Below the pieces are notes generated by a model. It was not told the DNA's origin. It ran no database searches and worked only from the letters and a program-made list of their open reading frames with translations. The translations under genes and the position numbers were made by a program. Below, one piece after another: positions 35,950 through 48,300 of a stretch of DNA of 64,000 nucleotides. Each line of letters opens with the position of its first letter. Position 1 is the first letter of the stretch. Source of the DNA: Linum tenue (Eukaryota > Streptophyta > Magnoliopsida > Malpighiales > Linaceae); the NCBI GenBank assembly GCA_946122785.1, contig CAMGYJ010000009.1, positions 5,238,937-5,302,936 on the forward strand, given 5' to 3'.

Positions 35950-37041
35950 TCAGTAGAACATAAGCCTTTCTTCTGTCCTGTTGTCATCAAACAGTAACAA
36001 GCTGTTGGTGTCGTTGTTGTTGCCACTACTGCTTGCGCTCACCAGCTGCCTAATTTCCTCCAAACCATATTCCTCCAAGCTGTTGTTTCTCATGATTTGG
36101 TCACTCCATGTTCCACTCTGATCATTACTGAAACTGGTACCATAATGACCATCAGCAGCAGTCCCCTGCTGCTGCTGATCATGGAAACTGCTGCTGATCT
36201 GCAATTGCTCCGCGTTGTTGTTGTTGTTGGAGCTTCCATCTGAAGAGCTGCAACTGGGTTCAGTGCCACCTGTCCTAAACACCAACACTCCATCCTCCTT
36301 GACCTGATGCTGGTAATGTTGTTGCATAGCAGAGGATGGGATCATTGTTATTTGGTCTGATGGGATCATTGGTCCATAATTTGTTAGCTGGTGATGGTGA
36401 AAGGGTAGTTTTCTTTGATGGTGGGATGAAGAATTGGGGAGCAAACCCATGAGTTTCTTCTTCAGCTTGGTGTTCCAGTAGTTCTTTATGTCGTTATCAG
36501 TCCTGCCTGGCAATTGTGCTGCTATAATTGACCACCTGCAGCAGCAGGAATTGTTGTTTTTAGGATTAGGGTTAGGATTAGGAGAAAGGAGAAAGGAGAA
36601 ACATGTGATTTAGTATAGCAAAAGGTAAGGATTATATTGTTACCTGCTTCCAATGTTAGCATAAAGGCTGCAGATGATTTTGTCTTCATCATCAGAGAAT
36701 TCTCCATGCCTGATATTGGGTCTCAAATAGTTGAGCCACCTGAGCCTGCAGCTTTTCCCACATCTCTTGAGACCTGGAGGAAGAAAGAAAGAAAGAAAGA
36801 CATTGGGCACATGAAACCTTAAACTGATAGAAACAAGGAAAACATATGTAGCTAGGAGGTGTTTGGTTTTCATGTATGAAGATGGGGGGAAGTAGAATGA
36901 CTGACCAGCTTTTTGAGGGAGAGAAATCCAGTTGCCACCTGTCCCATTTTTGTGGATGTATTCCTTGAGCTTATCATCCTCTTCAGGAGACCATGGCCCT
37001 CTCTTTACATTTGCCTTGTCACAGCAAGGTGCTCTTCCCAT
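35950..37041 (-). CDS. R2R3-MYB transcription factor, subgroup 14 (RAX/MYB36-like)
   Basis: Three exons on the minus strand: 37041-36906, 36773-36644, 36535-35950, giving 283 residues. Introns fall in the usual R2R3 positions (after KAG, and at GSR|W). [20 protein letters not shown] begins the R2 repeat; R3 ends with [20 protein letters not shown]. The spaced tryptophans (with R3 starting at a non-Trp residue) and the DNA-contact helices are intact. CCDKANVK at the start and the LKKKL run mark subgroup 14 (MYB36, MYB37/38/84 RAX, MYB68, MYB87), regulators of axillary meristem formation and Casparian strip/root differentiation. [20 protein letters not shown] differs from Arabidopsis MYB36 (HGGFSEEED), so which member it equals is open. 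The C-terminal half is rich in Gln, Asn and Ser and is probably an activation region. Confidence 0.92.
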
Positions 37042-37277
37042 TTTTGGTCTGCTGATATGATCTTCTTTTGATGGATCTTCCTTTTGGCTTTTGTGGGTTT
37101 TGTATGGGTACCAAATGACAACTTGCAATATAGGGAGGAGGGAGGGAGGGAAGGAGGAAGAAAGTGGGATGTTAATTATGAAGGCCTTTTGTGTTTCTTG
37201 AGGAGAAGCTGTGTGATCTGTTCTAGCAAATTGGTAGGATACTTAAGGACAATTGGGATTAGAAATATAACAGCACA

Positions 37278-37410
37278 AGTCAAAGGTACAGGCTTCCCCA
37301 GTTTCAATCATATGTTTTTTTTGTTTAATGTCTCTTTCATCCATGTCTATCCTTTGTTGATTAACCAAATTACTAAACATTTTCTTCTCCCGAAGCCTGT
37401 ACCTTTGACT
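37278..37410. promoter_or_regulatory. Perfect 19-bp inverted repeat upstream of the MYB gene
   Basis: AGTCAAAGGTACAGGCTTC (37278-37296) recurs as its exact reverse complement GAAGCCTGTACCTTTGACT (37392-37410). The arms are separated by 95 bases and lie about 237-370 bp upstream of the MYB start codon. Outside the arms GCAC also pairs after a small mismatch. Each arm contains a TTTGAC W-box core. It may be a paired binding site, a small hairpin transcript or a MITE scar; nothing in the sequence decides. Confidence 0.6.
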
Positions 37411-38354
37411 ACGTGCATTAGAGTAAATTTAATTTAGTTAGGAGAACGAATAAGAGATTTTAGCGCGAATGAATAGCAATGCCCTTTTTAAGGTTAATAT
37501 TATTTGAAGATTTGTACTATATGATTTTTGTCATTGTGCCTCAATTTTTTCAATATAACACTTTTGCCCCAATGTTTTGTCTCCGTTAATTTTTAATCTT
37601 AATAGTTAATGATCAATGCGTTGACCAATGATGCGGTAGTTGGTCATTTTTGCGTGCAAAAATATTTGAAGTTCGAATTTAAACGAAAGATATATGCTTT
37701 GTTAACATATAATTGAGGATCAAGTATTTAGAAAGTACGCGATGAATGTTAACTATTATAATAATCATATTATCAATTTATTAGGACTAGGTAGCATTTA
37801 GGTTACTCGAGGATAATAATCATATTATCTGACAAAATATAATAATAGATTAGGACTAGGTAGCATTTATCGGTTAGAATATGCAAATAAGATAGAATAA
37901 GTATGGTTTTGTAATTTTTCATAACGACTCTCCCACCTCTCCCTGTACAATTGTATGTTGCTTCTAGCTATATAAGCTCACATTCTTTGATAATCAATGT
38001 AAACTTTCTGGACTTCAAGCATAAACGTTCTGGACTTCCTAATCCAGCTAGTCCATTCTTAATCCACCCTTTAGAGAATCGGGGGCAATGTTTGGTTTCA
38101 CAACTCCTCCACAAAAGAAACTATGTTGTTTGGGGGAATTCCATGACTCTTGTTATTGATGAGAATTATAAGATGGCCTTTCATAATGGATAGTGGTTCG
38201 CTCTAGCTACAACATTCCCAATTGACGACCAAGTATAATCGAAGACCAGATGTAGTGTAGGGTAAGCAAGTAATAAAATTTACTGTATCAAGAGGATCTA
38301 GACTTACCTTACGCCAGGTTTAGGCTTTGTTTTCTAGCTAACCTAGAATAGTGA
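37411..38354. other. Spacer upstream of the MYB gene
   Basis: No gene. GACTAGGTAGCATTTA recurs at about 37786 and 37855 with ATAATAATCATATTATC stretches nearby, a small local duplication. Confidence 0.4.
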
Positions 38355-40280
38355 TTAAGAAGACTAAACTAACTAACCTAGCTAACCACTACCCTAGTTA
38401 ATTACAAGGTAGGAGATCTCTTAAGTTTGAATCCCCCTAGTTTCATCAGTTGATCGATGTTGAGTACCTTCCTAACTCGAACGACTCACTACCCTACGGG
38501 GTCGTTTGGATGAGGTTTTTACGTGGGTTATTTGTGGGTTATTTTGGCTTAAATAATTCATAATGAGTTATTTGAACCGAAATAACTTGTTTGGCTCCAC
38601 AAAGAGAAAACGAGTTAATTTGGGGTCGAGTTATTTCAGAATAACGCAAAATGGGTTATTTAGAATAACACCCCTACCCCCTGTTATTTCTAAATACCGC
38701 GTTAATAACTTTTCCATCACAATTCTGCCCCCTTCTCTCCTCTCTCTCCATTGTTTCTCTTTCTTTTTTCACAGACGACGCCATCGTCTTTCTTCTCCCC
38801 CTTTGCTCCTCTCAACTTCCAGCTTCCATCGGTCATCTCCATCTGGGCAAGAATAATGAAATTGAGAATTTTAGGGTTTCAAGCATATACGAAAGGGGGG
38901 TTTCCATTTGGCGATGCATGCGCAGGTTGGGGGAGAAGAGAAGATACTTCGGGCAAGAATTCGTCGCCGTCGTGTCTCCCGCAGCTGCTGGGAGCTCCAG
39001 TCCTGAAACTGGCGACGGATCTGGATCTATCTCCCTTTTCTTGTTCTCATACCGTTTTTTTTAGTCAGCTATCATCTGGCTTTCTTCTTCTCGTTCTCTC
39101 CAGCTTTATTCGGTAGATAGGGAAAGGGAATCATAGAGGGAGAGAGGGAAATCATCATCAATTGAAGATTCCTGTTTTTCCTGAAAGGATACGAAGAAGA
39201 AGGGGAAGTATGATTGGTGAAAAGAATGTATATGGGAGAATATCAATGGTGAAAAGGATACGAAGAAGGGGATTTATTCCGTTTGATTCATGCTCTGTTT
39301 TCTCAATTAGTATGCAATTGGGAACTTGGGATGAATGTTTTGGGCAAAGAGAGGGGTTGGTGCAAACTTGGGTTGTATGTATTAAGGGCATAGTGGTATT
39401 TTCATCCTTTTGTTGTAGAATACCACATATCAAATAACTCTTCATCCAAATGAGTTATTTAAAATCAATTAACACATATATAACACACAAATACCACAAT
39501 CCCAAATAATGAGTTATTTGTGACCAAATACCACACCTCATAAAAAACCCATCCAAACGACCCCTACCATTAGGAGATGTACTCCCTTAGGACGGACCCG
39601 GAACGACGAAGTGATGGATGGGTGGTGCTTTGTTCAACCTAGGGCAAACCTATACTAAGGAGATCGATCCAATCGATTCCCTCGGGGATTACCCGGACGA
39701 TATAGGATGAGGAGAGGATTATCTTCCTCCTAGGTCAAAAGCTTAGATGACATGATAAGGAATCCAAACTCAAGCTGAAAAACCATCCAACACATAGATA
39801 AATTCATCAATCAAAACATAGAATATGTCACTTACACCAACACTTATCCAAAAGCTAGAACCTAGGGTTCATCAACCTAAGAGAAGAAGGTGTACTTCAT
39901 AGAGAGGAAAGAGGGTTTAGTTCATAGAGAAGACTAAACTAACAAACCTAGCTAATTACAAGGTGTGAGCTCTCTTAGGTTTGAACCCCCCTTGTTCCAT
40001 CAGTTGATCGATGTTGAGTACATCTTAACTCGAACGACTCGCTACCTTATCGTTAGGAGATGGACTCCCTCGAGATGGACCCAAATGGTGAAGTGATGGA
40101 TGGGTGGTGATTTATTCAACCTATGGCAAACCTATATCTAGGAGATCAATCCAATTAACTCCCTCGTGGATTACCCTGACGATATAGGATAAAGAGAGTA
40201 TTATCTCCCTCCCAGGTCAAAAGCTCAAATGACATGATAAGGAATCCAAACTCAAGCAATTCATGGAAAACCATCCAACA
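38355..40280 (+). repeat. Direct repeat of ~370 bp, first copy split by a MITE
   Basis: Copy 1 occupies about 38355-38497 plus 39565-39790; copy 2 is about 39915-40280. Shared phrases in order are TCAGTTGATCGATGTTGAGT, AACTCGAACGACTC, TTAGGAGATG, GAAGTGATGGATGGGTGGTG, GACGATATAGGAT and ATGACATGATAAGGAATCCA. The repeats stand just before a decayed Gypsy gag region, so they may be remnants of its LTR or leader. Confidence 0.7.
38498..39564. mobile_element. PIF/Harbinger-like element, 1.07 kb
   Basis: It starts GGGGTCGTTTGGATGAGGTT and ends inverted CATCCAAACGACCCC. TAC flanks both ends (38495-38497 and 39565-39567), a 3-bp duplication that differs from the usual TAA/TTA. The neighbouring direct-repeat copy (about 40058) shows a matching unoccupied site, which supports these ends. 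The arms carry GAGTTATTT / AAATAACTC motifs; the centre has small frames without recognisable domains. Confidence 0.75.
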
Positions 40281-40289
40281 CTTTCTGTC

Positions 40290-43160
40290 TTACAATACAG
40301 TGGAGTTTCGAAGAAAGATCGCTCACTTTGCTCAAGTGGAAATGAAACCTTGAGAGATGCTTGGGAGCTCTATACCGACCTCTTCCTTTAATGCCCTCAC
40401 CATGGTTTTGATTAAGATTTCAAGATTGTAAACTTTTACAACGGTCTCTACCAAGAGGATCATATGCTCATCGATTCCTTGTGTCAAAGGAACATGCTCT
40501 CAACAAGATACCCTGGCAAATGACCGACTTTTTTTGAAGATATGACGACAAAGGGGTATCATTGGGGCATGACAAAGAGAGGAAGATGGAATCATGAGAA
40601 AGGAGTTCATGCCACCGAGGCAAGCCCTTCACTTGAGGCAAAGATTGATGAGTTGATCAAGGTGTTATTGAAGGATAGAAGCCAAGGGAAGAGCCAAGTG
40701 ATGGTATGTGGATGGTGTTCAAACCCCAACCACTTGTTGGAGGAGTGCCAAATTATGATGGAAGCCACTACCCCGGAAGAGCAAGTCAATATCATCTCAA
40801 ATTATAGAGGCAACAACAACAACCTTATAGCAACGCACAAGGTAGTTAAAATCCCGATTTTAATCTTAAAATCTTACAATTTTACGATCTTACCTATGGG
40901 TTTCGATCCTGATTTTACTATAAAATCTTTGAAAATTAAAATCCTGATTTAAAACTTTAAAATCTACGATTTATAAGATTTCAAGGTTCGTGTCAATTTG
41001 AGAAAAATCAGGCTGGTTAGGATGAGTTTTTCTCCTAAACCGGGTCAAGTTCACTTCCCTGACCCAGCATCATGAACAACACAACCCCAACTCGATAGGC
41101 GACCCTAATTAACTTTATTTACCTCTTCCTCATCCATTATTCTGTTGCATACCGACACACAACACCTTTTATCAATGATTTTCCCTACCTCCCAATTAGC
41201 TAGTAGTTTCTTCCCCACCACCCTCACAATTCGCCCAATCCCCATTCCCTTGCAAGCTTTTGTTCATCTCCAAACCCTTGAGCACCACCATCCCCATCCT
41301 TATTTTCTATCAAGAAGGGAATGCATCAATCAATGATTCACCTTTGCGAGATCATGGTGATCTAGGAAATATGGTTAACGGTGAAAGTACTTCGAGTGAT
41401 CCTGGGAATAATGATATCATTGCTCAAGCAAATAGAGAAGGATTCTATAAGGATGAGAGTGACAGTGAGGATAATGATGTTTAGGGGAGTACTTAATGTT
41501 GATCATAACAATCTTATGTGATTTTCTACTATGAACTATTAACTAGATTAAATTATTTCTATGAGGTTTCAGGTTGCTTATCTGTGTGTTTATGGTATTT
41601 ACAAGAATAAATCTATGGATTTATTTATTTAACATACAAGCTTATTTTGAGAAGTAATTAAGTTATATGTGGTTGACTGATATTTAGGATATGCATTGTT
41701 ATTACTATCTGGTGTTTTAAGTGTTTATTTTAATATGAACTTTAAAATCTTGCGATTTTACGATTTTAATCTACGATTCCGATTTTACCTCAGTTTTTGG
41801 TTTTTCCTAAAATCACGATTTTGACTACATTGGCAACACATACAACCCGGGGTGGCATAACCATCCGACCTTTTCATGGGCATAACAGCTAATCCGAGGC
41901 CACTAGGTTTTCAAGGGCCTCCGGTGGATATCAACCAAGACCCTTAATTTCCTCAACCAAGGCCCCAATTTCAAGCCACAAACTTTCACTCACAACAGCA
42001 TCAACCGCAAGGTGGGCAAGGGTATCAATAACAGCAACAACCCGACAAGATCACCAAACACGAAGATCTTGTGACCACTTTCGTGAGTTCGGATTCTCAT
42101 AAATTTGAGAAGATTGAGAAGTTCATGGAAGTTGAAACAAGCAAGTTTTTCTTGGTTGAGGCGGAACTTGGAATCCATCAAGCAATTCTTCGTAACTTTG
42201 AGACTCAAATCGGCAATCTCACTGAAGTCCTCACTGAGAGACCTCAATGAGCCCTACCTTCCCAAACCGAAGCAAACCCCAAAGATCCAAGGACGGTGTT
42301 GCATGCCATTTTTCTTAGAAGTGGGAATGCGACTCAAAAGGTTGAAACCATAGAAAGTAGAACAAGAAGAAGCCCCTCCAACGATGATCGCACAAAATCC
42401 TAAGGAGGCAAAGGAAGACGAGGCTAAGAAGGCATCGCCAATGCCACCTCCAGAGGCTGAGTACAAGCCTCACCTTCCTTTCCCCTCAAGAGTTCACTAT
42501 GGTCATTTGGAGATGGAATTCAACAAGTTCTTGGAGATGTTCAAGTAGCTCCACATCTCACTTCCATTCTTGGAGGCTTTGACACAAATGCCAAAGTACG
42601 CCAAATTCCTCAAGAAGCTTCTCTCCAAGAAGCGCAAGTTTGAAAACCTCGCCTTCGTCATCATTCAGAATAAGCTTTCCCAGAAGCAAAAAGATGCAGT
42701 GAGTTTCACTATTCCCTTATGCACTAGTGCATTTCATATAGAGAAATTCTTGGAGAATCTAGGAGCGAGCATTGATGTCATGCCTTTCAAACTTTATCAA
42801 AAGTTAGACCAAGGTGAACTAAAGACCACTAAGTTGAGTATGACATTAGCCAATAGGTCTACGATTCACTCAAAAGGCATTGTAGAAGACGTCCTAATGT
42901 AGGTGGACAAATTCTATTATCCGACTAATTTTGTTACCCTGGATATTAGTGAGGATACTAATGTGCCCCTCATCCTATGACTCCCTTTCCTTGCTATCGT
43001 CAATGCATTATTCAATGTGAATGAGGGAGCTTTGATTTTGAAAGATAATAAGGAGAATATTACCTTTTCAATTAATAAAGAAGATAAGTCTATGCTTGTC
43101 AATGAAATTATATTTGTTAAAGAGGGTGAGGGCAAACCCAAATTGCAATGTCTTGTGTTG
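40290..43160 (+). pseudogene. Decayed Ty3/Gypsy gag-protease region (Athila-like)
   Basis: Broken frames in order show a gag-like segment, a zinc knuckle CGWCSNPNHLLEEC (about 40690-40755), then after the hAT insertion an acidic linker. A retropepsin region follows near 42700-43000: VSFTIPLCTSAFHIEKFLEN, LGASIDVMPFKLYQKL, STIHSKGIVEDVLM, then VDKFYYPTNFVTLD and VPLIL. The catalytic position reads LGAS instead of D-S/T-G, and stops and frameshifts break the frame. No reverse transcriptase or integrase follows; the region ends near the DUF4079 gene. Confidence 0.8.
40838..41832. mobile_element. hAT-type insertion inside the Gypsy relic
   Basis: The left end is CAAGGTAGTTAAAATCCCG and the inverted right end reads CAATGTAGTCAAAATCGTG. 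GCAACGCA (40830-40837) and GCAACACA (41833-41840) flank it, an 8-bp duplication with one mismatch. Both subterminal regions are full of AAAATC/GATTTTA motifs. A frame ending ESDSEDNDV (41260-41484) is acidic like some hAT transposase C-termini, but no hATC dimerisation motif is visible. Confidence 0.75.
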
Positions 43161-43349
43161 TTCCTCAATCTCAATCTCAATCTCGTCTCTTCTACATTTG
43201 TGTTTCCCCACATTCCAGAGATTTACAGCATTAACTACATACTCTTTAAGATGATGGCATACAATTTGGTTGAAGTGGTCAACAAACGCCTGGAAATGCT
43301 ATCCCTTAAAAGGCCAAGGCTAAGCCAAGCAACTGAGTTTGAAGCTCGC

Positions 43350-44604
43350 TCAGTAGCTGAGACCAAGCTGGAGGCCAAGAGCACCGTGGATGAGGAAAAG
43401 GGTCATTATCCCACTCCCCAATATCCCATGTACATTCCTCAACCCTGGATTTCCCTGCCAAAATCATCCAACCCAACCATATTAAAAACAAACCAGCTAA
43501 AGAGTGGAGACTCTTTATCTATCAGAAACTGCACTTGTTTACAGACCTCAAAGAGTGAAGGCAAAACTGTTTGCAGTGTCAACAGAGCCAGCCCAATGAT
43601 TCCTGTCACAGCATGGGGACTGCCTCAAAACAAAGGAAAATCCAATTTTAGTCCTGCTTGCTTTCCCCCATTTTCATGATTTGATCATACATTTGAGCAA
43701 ATTTTGCTCCTACCTCTCCAAGATGGGTCTGTCAGAGGTGAGCAAAGAAGTAACTCCACCTGTGGCACCAAGTGCAAAAAAGAAGAACATCCCTGCTAGC
43801 AACTTTGGATGCAAGTCTTTGGCTTTCGCCTTCTCCTCCTGTCAATCACAGTCCTCGTGTTAAACCCACATTCTTATTCTTTCCAAAACTGGTAACCATG
43901 ACAGTACTAGTCTTGGGTTCTCACCACATCGTCAGAGTATCGAATCCGGAAGCCGAGGTACGTCCCATACCCGCCCATTGCAAACAGCACCACAGCCTGC
44001 AAAATTTTCAGGACATAATGGAATGGACAAAGCTATTAAGGAATGAAGCTGAAGGAGAATGAATGTTCTCATGGTAATCTTATTACCATATTGCCAGGGT
44101 GACCCCAATGGACAAGCCAGCCAGGGAGATTCAACGACTGCACAATCTCCACGAAAGGTCCAAACACAGACCTCACTGCCCCAGCTGCGTTTTTTAATCC
44201 AGTGTCCCCCAAACCCATGCACACACATATTTCATACATTTTATTAGATTGTGAAACCAGTAAGAAAAAAGCCATTTGTGGGTGGCTGTTCTTTTCTTAC
44301 CTCCTGGCAATGCAGCTAAAAAGAGGAGAGGCAGGGGAGATACAGAGTAGAGCAATGTCTCTCCGCCGCCCTCTTCTTCTTCCTCCTCTTCTACAACCAC
44401 TTTTTGCTCAACAGAGCAACCCTTCTTCGTTGCCAAACAGGAAATGGGTCGGCTGCCATTAACCGAGGAAGACAGTGCGCTGTGAAATGAGAGGGATGGG
44501 ATGACGAAGAGAGTTGTAGAAGTAGAGCTATTGAGGAATGAAGAAGAGGGACGGTTCAGTGACAGAGCGGAAGAATGGGCCAGAGCAGCACTGACAGAAG
44601 CCAT
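43350..44604 (-). CDS. Plastid DUF4079 membrane protein (At2g36885-like)
   Basis: Six exons on the minus strand: 44604-44301, 44184-44087, 43996-43925, 43838-43714, 43619-43547, 43454-43350, giving 258 residues, about the length of the Arabidopsis protein as I recall it. The N-terminus MASVSAALAHSSALSLNRPS is Ser/Ala-rich like a chloroplast transit peptide. After an acidic EEEEEEE run come several hydrophobic spans: LPLLFLAALPGG, AVVLFAMGGYGTYLGF, LLAGMFFFFALGATGGVTSL, AVTGIIGLALLTLQTVLP and GSGIMTLFLIHGALGLQLGL. These spans, with HPKLLAGMF and a conserved HGxLG-like His, match DUF4079, a family of plastid and cyanobacterial multi-pass proteins with no established reaction. It lies tail to head with the PTST-like gene. 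Family assignment is from memory of motif order. Confidence 0.85.
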
Positions 44605-45350
44605 TGATACAGAGAGGTAGGAGGATACAAGAGGAAAAAGAAAGAAAACCGAGAAGAAGGATACTCCAAACTCCAAAGACTGCTGCACGATGGGCGATGA
44701 GTAGCTAGTAGAAAAGATAAAAGAGAGAGAACAAGGAGGAAATAATAAGGCCGGCCTTTAGACACGCAGCCAACACACGATCATTAGAAAAAGAGGATCT
44801 TTCTTTCTTTCTTTCTTTTTCCTTTCCACTTCCCGTGGACCCATTTGTTCGTCCGTAACGCCAAAAAGTAGGTATGAGGGGCAAGAGTGAACTTCTAGAA
44901 GCAAATGAAATTCTTAACAAATCTGAATCCAAGTTGGATTGTCTTTTTCTTAGTTCAGAGCAGAATCATGAAACTTACAACTTGCTTTTGAGTTTCAATT
45001 GAATCAGAATGATAGATGTGCAGAACTAGGATCAAGACATGATAAGAGGAGAGTATGAAGGATGGAATTTGTCAAAGGGGTTATATCTCATTTTCCATAT
45101 CCAAACAACTGATCCATCCAAGTTGACAGGGTTACATGAGCAGAATGCCTCGTTTTTTCTGTTACCCCACGCTCCTAACAGATACTACAGAGAAACTAGA
45201 TAGATCAACTGCTGGTCTATATAGCATGTCTGAAATGGGGTGGAATGTACACTGATGATAACTACTGTGAACTCTTTATACAAGCTTTTAAGACTGTGCT
45301 ACCTCAATTGCTGTGTCTATGAACAGTAACAGACTGCCGAGTCCTCCAAC
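44605..45350. other. Intergenic region between the DUF4079 and PTST-like genes
   Basis: It holds the DUF4079 promoter and leader (CT-rich TTTCTTTCTTTCTTTC on the plus strand at 44802-44820) and the 3' flank of the PTST-like gene. No other feature was recognised. Confidence 0.4.
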
Positions 45351-48300
45351 TCAATCATCTCTTGCAACTCGAAGAACGTTGTTAAGGATTCCACCTCGGG
45401 TAACTGACTCCATCTTATCATCGGTTCTCCATTCGCCATCCTCTAAGAATTTTATCTGCATTTAAGGTAATGTTGATGGTTTCAATTCGACAATATCGCC
45501 TTCTGGCTGAGGCTCTACATGAAAAAACTGAGTAATAGGGTTCACTACAAATAACAAATGGACTCTAATTTTCGGTCACACACCTCGTATACCCCAGGAT
45601 AAAGCCACAGTGTTGTAGACCAAATATTCGACTTCCTGGAGTAAATAACAAAGACCGTTGCAAGGGGTTAGTAAACAAACGCAGAAATGAACAAATGGGA
45701 ACCTGGTGTTAGCGAAAATCCTTAAGAGAGGGTTAACAGTTTGCCTTTAGATTGCTAGAACTATACATGAGTAAAAGTGAGAGACGACTGAACTTTATAA
45801 GAAGAGAAGGGAACTATCACCTTGACTCAGTGATATTTTCATCTGAAGAAGATGGCTGAGGATTCTTCATAATTTTGCTGCAAAGTGAGATGAAGAAAGT
45901 TGATCCAAGAACATGCTGAACAACAGACCTGAATGCTTAGGATACTTATAGAAGAGAAGGGATCTATCACCTTGACTCTGCAATATTTTCATCTGAAGAT
46001 TGCTCAGCATCCGTCATAATATTGCTGCAAAATGAGAACATAATTTTGATCCAAAATTATGGCAAACTGCGAACCAGAATCCTTATGATATATTTATAGA
46101 AGAGATGGGATCTATTACCTTGACTCCATGATGTCTTCATCTGAAGATGGCTTGGGATCCATAACAATTTTGTGATGCCAACCATTGAAGCTACCTAAAA
46201 CCTCCACACTTTGACCATCACCATGGTACTGGATTGTAACCTGATAAAGTTACACAAACCACTCAGCAATGATTTTGAGACATAATTTCTTCGAATTGCT
46301 TTTTCAAAATTACTGAGAAACAAACTGGAAAGACGACCAATTATAACCTACCTGCCAAAAGAATTTGAACTTATTAACAAGGGAGAGCGACAGGAAAAAT
46401 ACCTGTACAAGGCCTTTCAAACTTTCTTCAGCAGCAGACAATTCTGCATCTTTCTCTGCCGGAAGGTTTCGGGCCTTAGTAATCTCCGCTTCAGCCTTCC
46501 TTTTCAGATCAAACAAAGTAAACTGCACAACACCAGGAAGTGGACAGTTATTTACACATGCAAGCATTCGGAACCATTTCTTTCATAAGTAGATAACAAA
46601 AAAGGCACACAATCTACCGTTTCCTTCTCAATCAGTTCCTGCAACCGGATCAACTCCAACTCCTTTTGTTGCTAAACAGATACATGATAAAAGTCAGCTC
46701 ATGTAACTAAACTCCACGCATTAAAACGAATCGAGAAATTTATAGATACCATCATTAATTCAATATCCTTTATCTCAATCTGTTGCTCCCTTCTGTCGGT
46801 CTGTACCACAATACATAAAATGACAGCAATCAATTTAGAAATAAGCAGCCTAGAAACCCTGTCAATTTAAACACCAATAGTAACAATGGGTAGTCACACA
46901 AAAAAGATAACTACCTCAACAACGAAGTCTTTCTCAAGATCAGAAAGGGTTTGAGATTTAGCAGATGGATCATCACTCCTACAATTAATAATGTAAATAT
47001 GAGATGCATGTGGAATATTAAAGGAAGGCAATTGCGAAATACAAAATCTATAATACAGTTCTGAAATAAAAAACAACAACACAAAATGAAGCAAAATCCC
47101 CCAATAAAGAGCAATACAGATAAATGGTGCGAGAGACACTAGACATGGAAAATGCGAATAGTCTGCCACCTTTTCAGTCTTCTAGTTATCAAATGATTTT
47201 CCAAAATCATGCATAGAAAATGTAAGAACAAGTTGCATGTAGAAAGGGAAGAATATAGCTTAGCCGGAATTTTAGAACCTTTCAAAGGGCGTTCAGCACA
47301 CAGCAGCAACTGAATTTTGTCACCACAATGACAGGACTTCACATGAACGATATCACATTTTTCAAAAAAAGAAAATTGCATTTCAAGAGAATGGCCAGAA
47401 TATGAACCTGAAAGCTTGCTTAACAGCGAGCTGAGGAGTAACTGTTGTGGGTACATTTTCACTAAAAGCATTACTGGGGCTGGAAACTGCGTCTGCAAAA
47501 TCACCCATATAAGTGGTCTTCGCCAAATATCTAGGGTTTCAAAAGCATGCTCGTCATATTCCCAAAGACATGAGCATCATTTAATACATTCTGGACCAGT
47601 GACAGTATAGTGCACATAGTTTAATAAGAAACGTGACTGAATAGAGGTGTTCAATAAGCATTCTGCAGCAAAATCATCAACTTAGATCCAAATATAATAA
47701 ATAAAAACAGGACAAATTATTCTATTTCATACATTCGCAAGTCCAAAAGTAACATGAAAGATCTACATAACTGGATTGATCAATGTCATTACATTATCAT
47801 GTCATAACTTTGGTCTCTTTTCTTCCATTTCTATGTGAATTTTCAAAAGGATCAAACCTATCCCGAATTGCACAAATTCCAGAGAAATTCAACTGATTAT
47901 GTTGCTCAAATACAAGTTGTAGCCCCAACCATGATTTCTATTAACAGTACTCAACATATGGAGAGAACAAATCATGTGCTGGTTCTTTCTGTGGAAGACT
48001 GAGCTAACAGTGACTTCTATCAACATTACCTTCAATAGCACCTAAATCTCCAGTATGAATAAACTTCGCCACCTTCTCCTCGAATGATTCATTAGCCATC
48101 AAATCCATCAGTGTCGAACTAGGATTGTCCACATCAAGATCTACAAAAATACTAAACGTGAATAATAGGTCTCATTTCATATTTTTGTGGAATGTTTTCA
48201 CACATATCGTGACTTTCTCAACCTACCCTTTTGAACATCTCAATAGGCACCTGAGCGTTGTCACTACTTCTAAAACCTGGATGCATGTATTGCCCCTTCT

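Noticed and set aside
44194..44688. Longer N-terminus for the DUF4079 protein starting at 44688
   Set aside because: That frame starts on GTG; the first ATG (44604) gives a normal transit peptide, and the 3' part of this frame is intron.
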